This document shows, one piece after another, positions 1 through 8,128 of a stretch of 64,000 bases of DNA. The stretch lies in assembly GCA_002329155.1 (NCBI GenBank), contig DCXY01000022.1:31237-95236 (forward strand). The letters are read 5' to 3'. This DNA comes from Stenotrophomonas sp. UBA2124. Its GTDB lineage: Bacteria; Pseudomonadota; Gammaproteobacteria; Xanthomonadales; Xanthomonadaceae. Below the pieces are notes generated by a model that worked only from the letters and a program-made list of their open reading frames with translations, made no database searches and was not told the origin of the DNA. The position numbers and the translations under genes are program-made. The first letter of the stretch is position 1. Every line of letters starts with the position of its first letter.

Positions 1-2
1 TG

Positions 3-1268
3 AATCTGGTGGGCCGGCACGACCGCAAGCGCAAGAGCCATGACATCGCGGTGGCATTGCGGCCGCTGGTGGGCGAGATCGGCCGCCGTCACGCGGCATC
101 GGTGAAGGTGGTGGAAGTGCCGCCGGGCCCGCCGGTGCTGTCGCCCATCGTGGCCGAGCTGTATGGGCCGGACTACAAACGCCTGCGTGGCATTGGCCGT
201 GCGCTGGAACAACGCTTCCTGGCCACTGATGGCATTGTTGACGTGGACAGCAGCGTGGAAGCCGGTGCCATGCGCGAGGTGTTGGCGGTGGACCGTGTGC
301 GCGCCGCGCGGCTGGGTGTTTCGCAGGCCGATATCGCCACCACCATCGCGGCGGGGCTTTCAGGTGCTGACGCCAGCTATGTGATCGATGGCAGCTCCAA
401 GTACCCGCGCCCGATCCGCTTGCGCCTGCCGGCCGCGGACCAGGCCACGCTCGATGGCGTGCTGGCGCTGCGTGTGCGCGGTGGCAGCGGCCAGCTGGTG
501 CCCTTGTCGGAGCTGGTCGATGTGCGCCGCACGCAGTGGGACGGGGCCATCCATCACAAGGATCTGCTGCCGGTGGTCTATGTGATGGGCGATGAAAGCG
601 GCACCGTGGACAGCCCGCTGTACGGCATGTTCGATCTGGTGGGGCAGTTGGGTGATGTGCCCATCGATGGCCAGAAGCTGTCGCAGTTCTTCGTGCGGCA
701 GCCACCGGATACCAGCAGCTTCGGCGTGAAGTGGGATGGCGAATGGCAGATCACCTACGAAACCTTCCGTGACATGGGTATCGCCTATGCGGCAGGCATG
801 GTGCTGATCTACCTGCTGGTGGTCGCGTATTTCCGCAACTACGCCGTGCCACTGATCATCATGGCGCCGATTCCGCTGACCGTGATCGGTGTGATGCCGG
901 GCCACGCATTGCTGGGCGCGCAGTTCACCGCCACCAGCATGATCGGCATGATCGCGCTGGCCGGCATCATCGTTCGCAACTCGATTCTGCTGGTGGATTT
1001 CATCAACCACCTGGTCGAGCGTGGCCACACGGCCGAACAGGCGGTGGTGGATGCCTGTGCGGTGCGTGCGCAGCCCATTGCATTGACCGCGCTGGCGGCG
1101 ATGGGCGGTGCGCTGTTCATCCTGGATGACCCGATCTTCAACGGTCTGGCGATTGCGTTGATCTTCGGCATCCTGGTTTCCACCGTACTGACGCTGGTTG
1201 TGATTCCGTTGCTGTACTACGGCCTGCTCAGGCACCGCGCAGAGAGGGCTGCGAAAGGTTCAGCCTGA
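3..1268 (+). CDS. RND efflux transporter permease subunit, C-terminal part (5' end outside window)
   Basis: This is the last ~420 residues of an AcrB/CusA-type RND inner-membrane pump, normally about 1,000-1,080 aa. The reading frame is already open at base 3 (the residues before the first GTG are Asn-Leu), so the start lies upstream. The first ~240 residues resemble the second periplasmic porter/docking segment, with a typical stretch of specificity-domain strands (VDVDSSVEAG, VDRVRAARLGVS). From about residue 255 a run of membrane helices follows (DMGIAYAAGMVLIYLLVVAYF onward), including the conserved GIIVRNSILLVDF helix. Such pumps work with a periplasmic adaptor and an outer-membrane channel, which must be upstream if present. 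The substrate cannot be told from this part. A REP-rich gap follows the stop codon. Confidence 0.88.
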   Translation, partial: NLVGRHDRKRKSHDIAVALRPLVGEIGRRHAASVKVVEVPPGPPVLSPIVAELYGPDYKRLRGIGRALEQRFLATDGIVDVDSSVEAGAMREVLAVDRVRAARLGVSQADIATTIAAGLSGADASYVIDGSSKYPRPIRLRLPAADQATLDGVLALRVRGGSGQLVPLSELVDVRRTQWDGAIHHKDLLPVVYVMGDESGTVDSPLYGMFDLVGQLGDVPIDGQKLSQFFVRQPPDTSSFGVKWDGEWQITYETFRDMGIAYAAGMVLIYLLVVAYFRNYAVPLIIMAPIPLTVIGVMPGHALLGAQFTATSMIGMIALAGIIVRNSILLVDFINHLVERGHTAEQAVVDACAVRAQPIALTALAAMGGALFILDDPIFNGLAIALIFGILVSTVLTLVVIPLLYYGLLRHRAERAAKGSA

Positions 1269-1840
1269 GTGGCGTGATTGGCCGTGATGGTCTGGTTGCA
1301 GGTACGGGGACCGGCAGCCAGACCAGTTGTTTCCGGCAGCAACGCGCAGTTGCCCCGTAGCCCGGGTAAGCGAAGCGCACCCGGGGCTTTACACGTCTGA
1401 TTGAAATGCTGGTGACGCCAGATATGCATCCTGCCCGCCTTCGTGGCTTCGTTGCCTCTCTCCCCAGTCCTCTCCCGCAGGCCTGATCAGCGTCGAATCT
1501 CAGCCGCACTGCCAGGGAGCCAGAAAGGCGCAGATAACTCCCTTCTCCCGCTCTCCGGGATATGCAGCCCCTTTTTGGGGGAAGGTGCCCCAAGGCGGAT
1601 GAGGGCGCTATTGGTGGTTTGGGAGTGAAGTCCACTTCTGGACGCCACCCGCAGCGCATTGCCTCCATCTGACTTCGTTGCCCTCACCCCAACCCCTCTC
1701 CCGCACGCGGGAGAGGGGCTCTCAGATGAAGTTCGACGCTGATCAGGTCCCGCAGGGGAGAGGGAGCAGCAGTTTCCCGTTGATTGATTGCTGCGTGCTT
1801 CCCGGGTGCGCTTCGCTTACCCGGGCTACGGAGCTCGGGC
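1269..1840. repeat. REP-rich intergenic region with a large imperfect inverted repeat
   Basis: No credible gene lies here. A GTAG-type REP copy (GTAGCCCGGGTAAGCGAAGC...) sits at 1357-1386 and an inverted copy at 1801-1829. A second repeat family, a palindrome with CCTCTCCCGC / GCGGGAGAGG arms, sits at 1681-1720. A long inverted repeat has its left arm around 1464-1497 and right arm around 1732-1764, including 15 perfectly complementary bases (CTGATCAGCGTCGAA and its reverse complement). The block between the arms contains degenerate palindromes. Confidence 0.75.
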
Positions 1841-2554
1841 TTACTCCAGCTGTCTTGCCGGGTCGCTCAGTTCCAGCTCGCGCAGCACCACGCTGGCCTG
1901 GGTGCGGTTGCGCACGCCCAGCCGCTCGAAGATGGCCGAAAGGTGCGCCTTGACCGTGCGTTCCTGCACGTCCAGCCGGTCGGCGATCTGCTTGTTGAGC
2001 AGGCCCTCGGCCACCAGTGCCAGCACGCGGAACTGCTGCGGTGACAGGCTGGCCAGCCGTGCGGCCAGCTCGCTGTCGTGGCTGGACGACTGCGCACGCG
2101 CCACCGAGGCACGCAGCGCGGCCGGCAGCCACTGTTCGCAGGCCATCACGCTGCGGATGGCGTCATGCAGCTCGTTCAGACCCGAACTCTTGGGCAGGTA
2201 GCCGGCAGCCCCATGGTCCAGCGCACGGCGTACCACGCGCGGGTCGTCATTGGCCGACACCACGATCACCGCCACGCCCGGGTGCTGGGCGCGGATGGCG
2301 GCCAGCCCCGCCAGCCCGTGATTGCCGGGCATGTGCAGGTCGAGCAGGATCAGGTCGGTGTCGGGAGCGGCATCCAGCGCCGCCAGCACGCCTTCCAGCG
2401 ATTCAGCCTCGCACACCTGCATGCCGTTGACCGCATCACTGGCAGCCTGGCGCAGCGCGGCACGGAACAGGGGATGGTCGTCGGCAATCAGCAGCTTGGG
2501 CATCGGCGGTGCGAGGAAGGGATTGGCAGAGAGGAGGAGTGAAAGGTCTGTCAT
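1841..2554 (-). CDS. LuxR/NarL-family response regulator (orphan)
   Basis: A two-component response regulator of 237 aa. Residues ~18-135 form a receiver domain with the acidic pair D25/D26, phospho-acceptor D72 (LILLDLHMPG) and the conserved K122 (YLPKSS). Residues ~168-225 form a LuxR/GerE helix-turn-helix (LSPQQFRVLALVAEG...NKQIADRLDVQERTVKAHL). I chose the ATG at 2554 because a GGAG sits seven bases upstream; a longer open frame to 2602 and an internal ATG at 2503 lack such a site. No histidine kinase is nearby. The gene follows the 3-hydroxybutyrate dehydrogenase on the same strand with a 110-bp gap, so it may be co-transcribed with it or control that module; this is inference from position. 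Confidence 0.9.
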   Translation of the reverse strand: MTDLSLLLSANPFLAPPMPKLLIADDHPLFRAALRQAASDAVNGMQVCEAESLEGVLAALDAAPDTDLILLDLHMPGNHGLAGLAAIRAQHPGVAVIVVSANDDPRVVRRALDHGAAGYLPKSSGLNELHDAIRSVMACEQWLPAALRASVARAQSSSHDSELAARLASLSPQQFRVLALVAEGLLNKQIADRLDVQERTVKAHLSAIFERLGVRNRTQASVVLRELELSDPARQLE

Positions 2555-2664
2555 GGTTTCACTCCGTCTGCATCTTCGCATTTCCTGCGCACCGTGGCCC
2601 ACCTGCGGTGTGCAGGTGGCGTTGCTTGTCCTGCCGGATCAGCTTGCTGCTGCTCACTGCGGCC

Positions 2665-3462
2665 TTACTGCGCGGTCCAGGCCCCGTCCATCGGCAGGGC
2701 GGCACCGGTGAGGTTGTGCGCCTCGCGGCGGCACAGCCACACCACCATCGCGGCGATGTCGTCCGGCAGCGACATGCGCAGGCTCGGCTGCTTTTCTTCC
2801 AGCAGCGCACGCACGCCATCGTCGCGGCTGCCGCCGTTGCGGTGGGCCTGGATCTGTGGCTCGATCAGCGGCGTTTCCACCCAGCCCGGGCACACGCAGT
2901 TGACGGTGACGCCACCGCTCTCGCGGCTGCCGGCACTGGCGTATTCCAGCGCCGCCACCTTGCTCAGGCCAACGATGCCGAACTTGCTGGCCACATACGG
3001 TGCCTTGTTCTTCGAGGCCACCAGCCCGTGCACCGAAGCGATGTTGACCACGCGGCCATAGCCACGTTCGGCCATGCCGGGCAGCGACTGCTGCATGGTG
3101 TGGAAGGCGGCGCTGAGGTTGATGGCGATGATGTCGTCCCACTTCTGCGTGGGCTGCTCTGCCAGCGGCGCGGCATGCTGGATGCCGGCGCAGTTCACCA
3201 GCACGTCCAGCGTGCCCCAGTCCTGCACAGCCTGCATCATGGTTTCGATTTCTTCGGGCCTGCGCAGGTCGGCACCGAAATGGCGCGCTTCGCTGCCGGC
3301 ATCGGTCACGCTCTTGAGCGCGGCGTCGATCTGCTCGGGCGTGCCCAGGCCGTTGATGGCCACGCGCGCACCGGCTGCGGACAGCGCCTGAGCGATGGCC
3401 AGGCCGATGCCGGAGGTACTGCCGGTCACCAGGGCGGTGCGGCCTTGCAGGAAGCGGTCCAT
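2665..3462 (-). CDS. bdhA: D-3-hydroxybutyrate dehydrogenase (SDR family)
   Basis: A cytoplasmic NAD-dependent short-chain dehydrogenase of 265 aa that oxidises (R)-3-hydroxybutyrate to acetoacetate. The Rossmann motif TGSTSGIG is at 13-20, NCAG at 90-93, and the catalytic set is S143, Y156 and K160. The segment VHGLVAS..KAPYVASKFG around the active site is typical of 3-hydroxybutyrate dehydrogenases rather than other SDRs. The start at 3462 has an ACGGAG five bases upstream. It is divergent from a 3-hydroxybutyrate oligomer hydrolase, its natural upstream enzyme, which strongly supports the assignment. Confidence 0.9.
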   Translation of the reverse strand: MDRFLQGRTALVTGSTSGIGLAIAQALSAAGARVAINGLGTPEQIDAALKSVTDAGSEARHFGADLRRPEEIETMMQAVQDWGTLDVLVNCAGIQHAAPLAEQPTQKWDDIIAINLSAAFHTMQQSLPGMAERGYGRVVNIASVHGLVASKNKAPYVASKFGIVGLSKVAALEYASAGSRESGGVTVNCVCPGWVETPLIEPQIQAHRNGGSRDDGVRALLEEKQPSLRMSLPDDIAAMVVWLCRREAHNLTGAALPMDGAWTAQ

Positions 3463-3575
3463 GGGGGACTCCGTAATGCGTTGGAAAGTACACGCAACGT
3501 AGCAGCCGGGGCGCTAACGGCGCGTGGTACGAAAGTACGATGAGCCGGGCAGGGGGCCTCTGTTAGTGTGCGCCC

Positions 3576-5402
3576 ATGAGCCAATCCCTACTGCGCGCCG
3601 CCTGCGGCCTCTTCGTCGGACTGAGCCTGGCCTCCTGCGCCAGCAGCCCAGCACCCACGTCCGTGGAGTCTTCCATGTTCAGCAACGAACTCCGCAGTGA
3701 CCACCGCGGCAATGACGACCTGCTCACCGCCGGTCTCGGTCTGGCCGGGCTGCGCAGCATGGCGCCGCCTACCTTCGCCGACGCCAGCGCACCCACCGTG
3801 GAAGAACTGCGCCGTCGCGCGATGTGGGGCAGCTGGCGGGGCATCGCCGATCTGGCCCCCGGCGGCGGTTACGGCGAGCTGTTCGGTAGTCTGGAAGCCG
3901 TGCCGGGCCGCGAATTCGCCGCCTACGCGCGCCTGCCGGGTGCGAAGCAGCCGCACCGTGTGCTGGCCCAGGTGCCGGACAATTTCGACCTCGACAAACG
4001 CTGCGTGCTGGTGGCCCCGGCCTCCGGTTCGCGTGGCATCTACGGCGCGGTATCGGTGGCGGCTGCGTGGGGCCTGCCCAAGGGCTGTGCGGTGGTCTAC
4101 ACCGACAAGGGCGCCGGCAGCGACTACTACGACCTGGACGCCCAGCAGGGCGTGCGCGCCAACGGCAGCATCGGTGCGCGGGCCGAGGTGGATGACCTGG
4201 CCTTCGTGCCGGAGGCATCAGCCACCGCGAAGGGCGTGGCCTTCAAGCACGCGCATTCCAAGGACAACCCGGAGGCCGACTGGGGCCGCCATGTGAAGCA
4301 GGCGGCCGAGTTCGCCCTGCTGTCGCTGGCACAGGCCTACCCGCAGGCGGCACCGTTCACCTTCGAGAACACGCGCATCATCGCGGTGGGTATTTCCAAC
4401 GGTGGTGGCGCGGTGCTGCGCGCGGCCGAGCTGGAAGGCGATTGGCTGGACGCGGTGGTGGCAGGCGAGCCCAGCATCTATTCCGATGGCCCGGGCGCGC
4501 GTGCGCTGTACGACTACACCACCGAAGCGGCATTGTTGATGCCGTGCGCGCAGCTGCACATGAGCAATCTGCCGCAGCCGCCGTTGACCGCCGCCCTGCA
4601 GGCCGGTGCCACGCTGCGCTGCGCCACGCTGGCGGCAGAAGGCGTGATCAGCGGTGCCACGCCGGCAGCGCAGGCCAGGTCCGCCTATGAGCTGATGCTC
4701 AGAAAAGGCTGGACCGACGAAGCACTGCGCGCGGGTGCGCTGTCCACCGGCTTCGACCTGTGGCGTGCCATCGCCGCCACCTATGCGTCGGCCTACGGGC
4801 GTTACGGTGTAGGCGAGCACCCCTGTGGTTTCAGCTTCGCCGCACAGAACCCGGATTTCTCGCCGCGTGTGGCCACGGCTGCCGAGCGTGCTGCATGGAT
4901 TTCCGACGGCAGCGGCATTCCGCCGGGTGCCGGCGTCGGTCTGCTCGACAGCAAGGTGCAGCTGCCCGACCTGACCTGGCCGGGCCTGAAGTGCCTGCGT
5001 GGCCTGTGGGACGGGCCGGGCGAGGATGCCAGGCGCGTGCAGGGGGGCATCGAAGCCACCCGCGCCGGTCTGCCGCGCAAGGGGCTGCCGGTGATGGTGG
5101 TGCACGGCACCGATGACGGCCTGATTCCGCCGGCTTTCAGCAGCAAGCCCTATGCCGCCGCCGCCAAGGCCGCGGGCCGTGAGGTGAGCTACTGGCAGGT
5201 ACGCCATGTGCAGCACTTTGACGGTTTCCTCGGTCTGCCGGATTACGGCGCGCGCTACCTGCCGCTGCTGCCGTATGTGTATGCCGCACTGGACCGTGTG
5301 CAGGCCCGCCTGGACAACGGCACCGCGCTGCCACCGGATGCGGTAATCGCCACCACGCCGCGCGCGGGCAAGCCGCTGACGGCGGAGATGCTGGGGTTGT
5401 AA
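3576..5402 (+). CDS. D-(-)-3-hydroxybutyrate oligomer hydrolase, lipoprotein
   Basis: A 608-aa protein of the 3HB-oligomer hydrolase family, which cleaves short 3-hydroxybutyrate oligomers released from polyhydroxybutyrate into monomers. The N-terminus has a signal sequence ending in a lipobox (SLASC, Cys around residue 21), so a lipid anchor is likely. The nucleophile elbow is GISNG with S274; a conserved VMVVHGTDDGLIP near residue 510 and a late His (VRHVQHFDGF) fit the Asp and His of an alpha/beta-hydrolase triad. There is no strong ribosome-binding site before the ATG. It is divergently arranged with the dehydrogenase that would use its product. No PHA synthase is visible, so the substrate may come from the environment. 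Confidence 0.85.
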   Translation: MSQSLLRAACGLFVGLSLASCASSPAPTSVESSMFSNELRSDHRGNDDLLTAGLGLAGLRSMAPPTFADASAPTVEELRRRAMWGSWRGIADLAPGGGYGELFGSLEAVPGREFAAYARLPGAKQPHRVLAQVPDNFDLDKRCVLVAPASGSRGIYGAVSVAAAWGLPKGCAVVYTDKGAGSDYYDLDAQQGVRANGSIGARAEVDDLAFVPEASATAKGVAFKHAHSKDNPEADWGRHVKQAAEFALLSLAQAYPQAAPFTFENTRIIAVGISNGGGAVLRAAELEGDWLDAVVAGEPSIYSDGPGARALYDYTTEAALLMPCAQLHMSNLPQPPLTAALQAGATLRCATLAAEGVISGATPAAQARSAYELMLRKGWTDEALRAGALSTGFDLWRAIAATYASAYGRYGVGEHPCGFSFAAQNPDFSPRVATAAERAAWISDGSGIPPGAGVGLLDSKVQLPDLTWPGLKCLRGLWDGPGEDARRVQGGIEATRAGLPRKGLPVMVVHGTDDGLIPPAFSSKPYAAAAKAAGREVSYWQVRHVQHFDGFLGLPDYGARYLPLLPYVYAALDRVQARLDNGTALPPDAVIATTPRAGKPLTAEMLGL

Positions 5403-5497
5403 GGCGGGAACAGGGAGCCGCCATTGGCGGGCCGGGGAAGTAGGTTCACCCGGACCGCCCGTTTTCCCTCTTGCCTGTATTGATGTGAGCAACGGAC

Positions 5498-5519
5498 TGG
5501 CCGCGTTGAGCGGCCATTT
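5498..5519 (+). terminator. Possible weak terminator hairpin
   Basis: TGGCCGC and GCGGCCA pair across a five-base loop, followed by only three T residues. It lies 95 bp after the oligomer-hydrolase stop codon. The short U tract makes it doubtful. Confidence 0.3.
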
Positions 5520-5597
5520 CCGTTTCCGTGTTTCCGGATTTGCACATGACGCGCCATCATGGGGCGGTCCTCCTTTCTGCGTGCCGGTGCCTGATCC

Positions 5598-6248
5598 ATG
5601 ACTGTCCTGAACACTGCTTCGCGCGTCATTCCTGCCGCGCTGTACCAGCGCGAACGCTGGCGCAATGGCCTGGGCTGGACGCGGGAGATCCTGCGCCTGC
5701 CGGAGCAGGGCGAGTGGCAGCTGCGCCTGTCCATCGCCGAGATCGAACAGGACGCGGCGTTTTCCGCCTTTCCCGGCATCGAGCGCGAGCTGGTGCTGCT
5801 GCAGGGCGAAGGCCTGCGCCTGCGTTTCGACGATGGCCGCGTGGAGACGCTGCTGCCGCCGTATCAACGCCTGCGCTTCGCCGGTGAGGCGGCGATTACC
5901 GGTGAGCTGGTCGATGGCCGCACCGAAGATTTCAACCTGATGTGGCGGCGCGACGCCCTGCAGGCCGAACTGCTGCACCGGCCGCTGGTAGGCAGCATGT
6001 TGTTCTTCACCGAACCGGATGTGGCCTGGGCCATCCATCTGTTGGCTGGGCAGGCCGAATTCGAGGGCGGTACGCTGCCACCGATGGCTGCAGGCGACAC
6101 CGCATGGCTGGGCGCCGGGCAGCGGCAGCGGTTCGCATTGAATGGCGGCGGGGAGTTGCTGGCGATACGGGTGAGTCGCGCAGTGGCCTGGAGCAGTTGT
6201 AGCCCGGGTAAGCGCAGCGCACCCGGGGTTTCGGCATCCGCAGCATGA
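5598..6248 (+). CDS. hutD: HutD family protein with REP-derived C-terminal extension
   Basis: A cupin-fold HutD (DUF886) protein; HutD proteins are usually linked to histidine utilisation as a proposed regulator of flux, but no other hut gene is in this window. The body (residues 1-197) carries typical HutD features: WRNGLGWTREILR near 22, a central F.GEAAITGELVDG.T.DFNLM segment and GDTAWLGAG near 170. The last 19 residues (from W198) are a translation of a REP element. A tandem copy of the gene's end 164 bp downstream still has TGA where this copy has TGG (6189-6191), so the ancestral protein probably ended at residue 197. No clear Shine-Dalgarno precedes the ATG. Confidence 0.82.
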   Translation: MTVLNTASRVIPAALYQRERWRNGLGWTREILRLPEQGEWQLRLSIAEIEQDAAFSAFPGIERELVLLQGEGLRLRFDDGRVETLLPPYQRLRFAGEAAITGELVDGRTEDFNLMWRRDALQAELLHRPLVGSMLFFTEPDVAWAIHLLAGQAEFEGGTLPPMAAGDTAWLGAGQRQRFALNGGGELLAIRVSRAVAWSSCSPGKRSAPGVSASAA

Positions 6249-6500
6249 TGATTCGCCAAGGCCGCGGGTGCCCACATCTGTCAGCGCGAAGGACTCACGC
6301 CGTGCCTCCCGGGTGCGGGTTGCTGGCGATACGCGTGAGCCGCGCAGCGGCCTGAATCAGCTGTAGCCCGGGTAAGCGCCGCGCACCCGGGGCTTTGGCA
6401 TCTGCATCACGATGATTCGCCAAGGCCGCGGATGCCCGCACCTGCCAGCGTGAATGAATCGCGCCGTGCCTCCCGGGTGCGCTGCGCTTACCCGGGCTAC
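6155..6500. repeat. 164-bp tandem duplication of hutD 3' end plus REP element
   Basis: Unit 1 begins at 6155 and unit 2 at 6319; both start GTTGCTGGCGATACG and contain the hutD terminus, a GTAG REP half, a spacer (GATGATTCGCCAAGGCCGCG) and the opposite REP half. Unit 1 stops inside its second REP half (about 6317), where unit 2 begins; unit 2 ends in a complete half near 6500. The duplication junction therefore lies within the REP palindrome. Confidence 0.85.
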
Positions 6501-6517
6501 AGAGGCCGCGGGAAGAT

Positions 6518-8128
6518 TCAGTACACGTCGCGGCGGTAGCGGCCGGCCAGGCGCAAGGCTTCGTGCGCGGGGGCGCCCAGTGCGCCGATGATGACCGCAT
6601 CCACGGCCGGGGCCATGCCCTGCAGGCTGCCGCAGACCAGCAGCGTGGCGCCTTGCTCCACCCATTCGCGCAGGCGTTGTACGTGGTTGGCCAGCGCGTC
6701 CTGTACGTAGCGGTGTTCGCCACCGTCACGGCTGAACACCGTGTCCAGGTGTTCGATCCAGCCCTCGTGCTGCCACTGCCGCAACTCATTGCCGAAGTGA
6801 AAATCATGCGCGGCATTGCGTTCGCCAAACAGCAGCCAGTTGCGGCGTGCGCCAGCGTCAACCCGCGCACGCAGGTGCGCGCGCAGGCCGGCAATGCCGG
6901 TGCCATTGCCTATCAGCACCAGCGGTGCATCGCCTGCCGGCGGGTGGAAGTTGCGGTTGCTGCGCACACGCAGGTCTATGCGCTGGCTGGGCGTGGAGAA
7001 ATCACACAGCCAGCCACTGGCCAGACCGGGGGTTCCGTCCGGGCGCAGCTGGCGGCGCAGCAGCAGTTGCAGGTAGCCTTCGCCCGGCATTGAGGCAATC
7101 GAATACTCGCGATGTGGCAGTGGTTTGAGATGGGCCAGCAGCGCGCTGATGTCGCCATCGAAATGCTGCTCGGGCAGCTGCGAGGCAGCCAGTACATCGC
7201 GCAGCAGGCGGCCATCGGCAAGCTCATGGTTGTGAGGCAGCGAGTTGGTCTGCATCCACTGCGCGACCACCGCCGGCGACTGGCGCGGGCCGATCTCGGC
7301 AATATCACCGGCCTCCCAGGTCAGCAGGGCGGTGTCCTCCGGCTGCAGCTGCAGCTGGAACACCGGGCCGCCAACGCTGCCGGGGTTGACCAGCCGGCGG
7401 TCCTGCAGGCGCCAGGGCTGGTAGGCCGGTGGGCTCCAGTCCGGCACGTCGCTGGTGTCGCCACCCAGCTGGCCCAGCAGCTGCTGCCAGTGGCGCAGCG
7501 CGGCGGGGTCGGCATTGTCCACTTCGACGGTGTCGAACAGTGGTTGTGCACCGTGCTCACGCAGCCAGTCATCAAGCTGGTGGCCGAAGGCGCAGAAATG
7601 TTCGTAGCTGCTGTCACCCAGTGCCAGCACGGCATGCTGCAGGTGTGGCAATGCCAACGGCTGCGGCATCACCCGGCTGAGGAAAGCCACCGCATGGTCG
7701 GGCGGGTCACCTTCGCCGGTGGTGCTGGCAATGAACACGGCCTTGCGGGTATTGGCAAGCAGCGTGGCATCCACCTGCTCCAGCGGGCGCAGCCGCGTGT
7801 GCAGCCCGGCGGCGCGCAGGCTTTCGGCGGTGCGCTCGGCCAGTTGCTGGGCAAAGCCGGTCTGGCTGGCCCAGGCCACCAGCACCGGTGGTTCACCATT
7901 GGCGCTGGCCACTTCGCGCGGCGGGCGCACGCGCCACCACAGCGCGAAACAGGCGCCTGCATAGATGAGCAGCGCCGCCAGCGCCGCCCACCACTGCGCG
8001 GGCAGTGGCGCGGCCAGCCACCAGCTTTCGTCAAGGTGCAGGCGCAGCAGCAGCCATGCGGCAACGGTCAACACTGCTGCGACGGCGAGGTTGCCGAGCA
8101 GGGCACGGTTGAGGCGGGGGAAGGTCAT
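6518..8128 (-). CDS. Membrane-anchored CysJ/CPR-type flavoprotein reductase
   Basis: A 536-aa diflavin reductase. Two membrane segments lie near the N-terminus (about residues 12-30 and 47-66). A flavodoxin domain follows (WASQTGFAQQLAERTAESL, STTGEGDPPDHA, LALGDSSYEHFCAFG), then an FAD domain (REYSIASMPGEG) and an NADPH domain (IGNGTGIAGLRAHL, LLFGERN, CGSLQGMA), ending in the family tail RYRRDVY. It should pass electrons from NADPH through FAD and FMN on the cytoplasmic side of the membrane. Its start overlaps the apbE stop (ATGA), so the two are translationally coupled. It closes the PepSY-DUF2271-DUF4198-apbE operon and is probably that system's electron source. Confidence 0.87.
   Translation of the reverse strand: MTFPRLNRALLGNLAVAAVLTVAAWLLLRLHLDESWWLAAPLPAQWWAALAALLIYAGACFALWWRVRPPREVASANGEPPVLVAWASQTGFAQQLAERTAESLRAAGLHTRLRPLEQVDATLLANTRKAVFIASTTGEGDPPDHAVAFLSRVMPQPLALPHLQHAVLALGDSSYEHFCAFGHQLDDWLREHGAQPLFDTVEVDNADPAALRHWQQLLGQLGGDTSDVPDWSPPAYQPWRLQDRRLVNPGSVGGPVFQLQLQPEDTALLTWEAGDIAEIGPRQSPAVVAQWMQTNSLPHNHELADGRLLRDVLAASQLPEQHFDGDISALLAHLKPLPHREYSIASMPGEGYLQLLLRRQLRPDGTPGLASGWLCDFSTPSQRIDLRVRSNRNFHPPAGDAPLVLIGNGTGIAGLRAHLRARVDAGARRNWLLFGERNAAHDFHFGNELRQWQHEGWIEHLDTVFSRDGGEHRYVQDALANHVQRLREWVEQGATLLVCGSLQGMAPAVDAVIIGALGAPAHEALRLAGRYRRDVY

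Noticed and set aside
2555..2602. Longer start of the LuxR-type regulator
   Set aside because: The ATG at 2554 has a good GGAG seven bases before it; the extension is Arg-rich and unlike the family.
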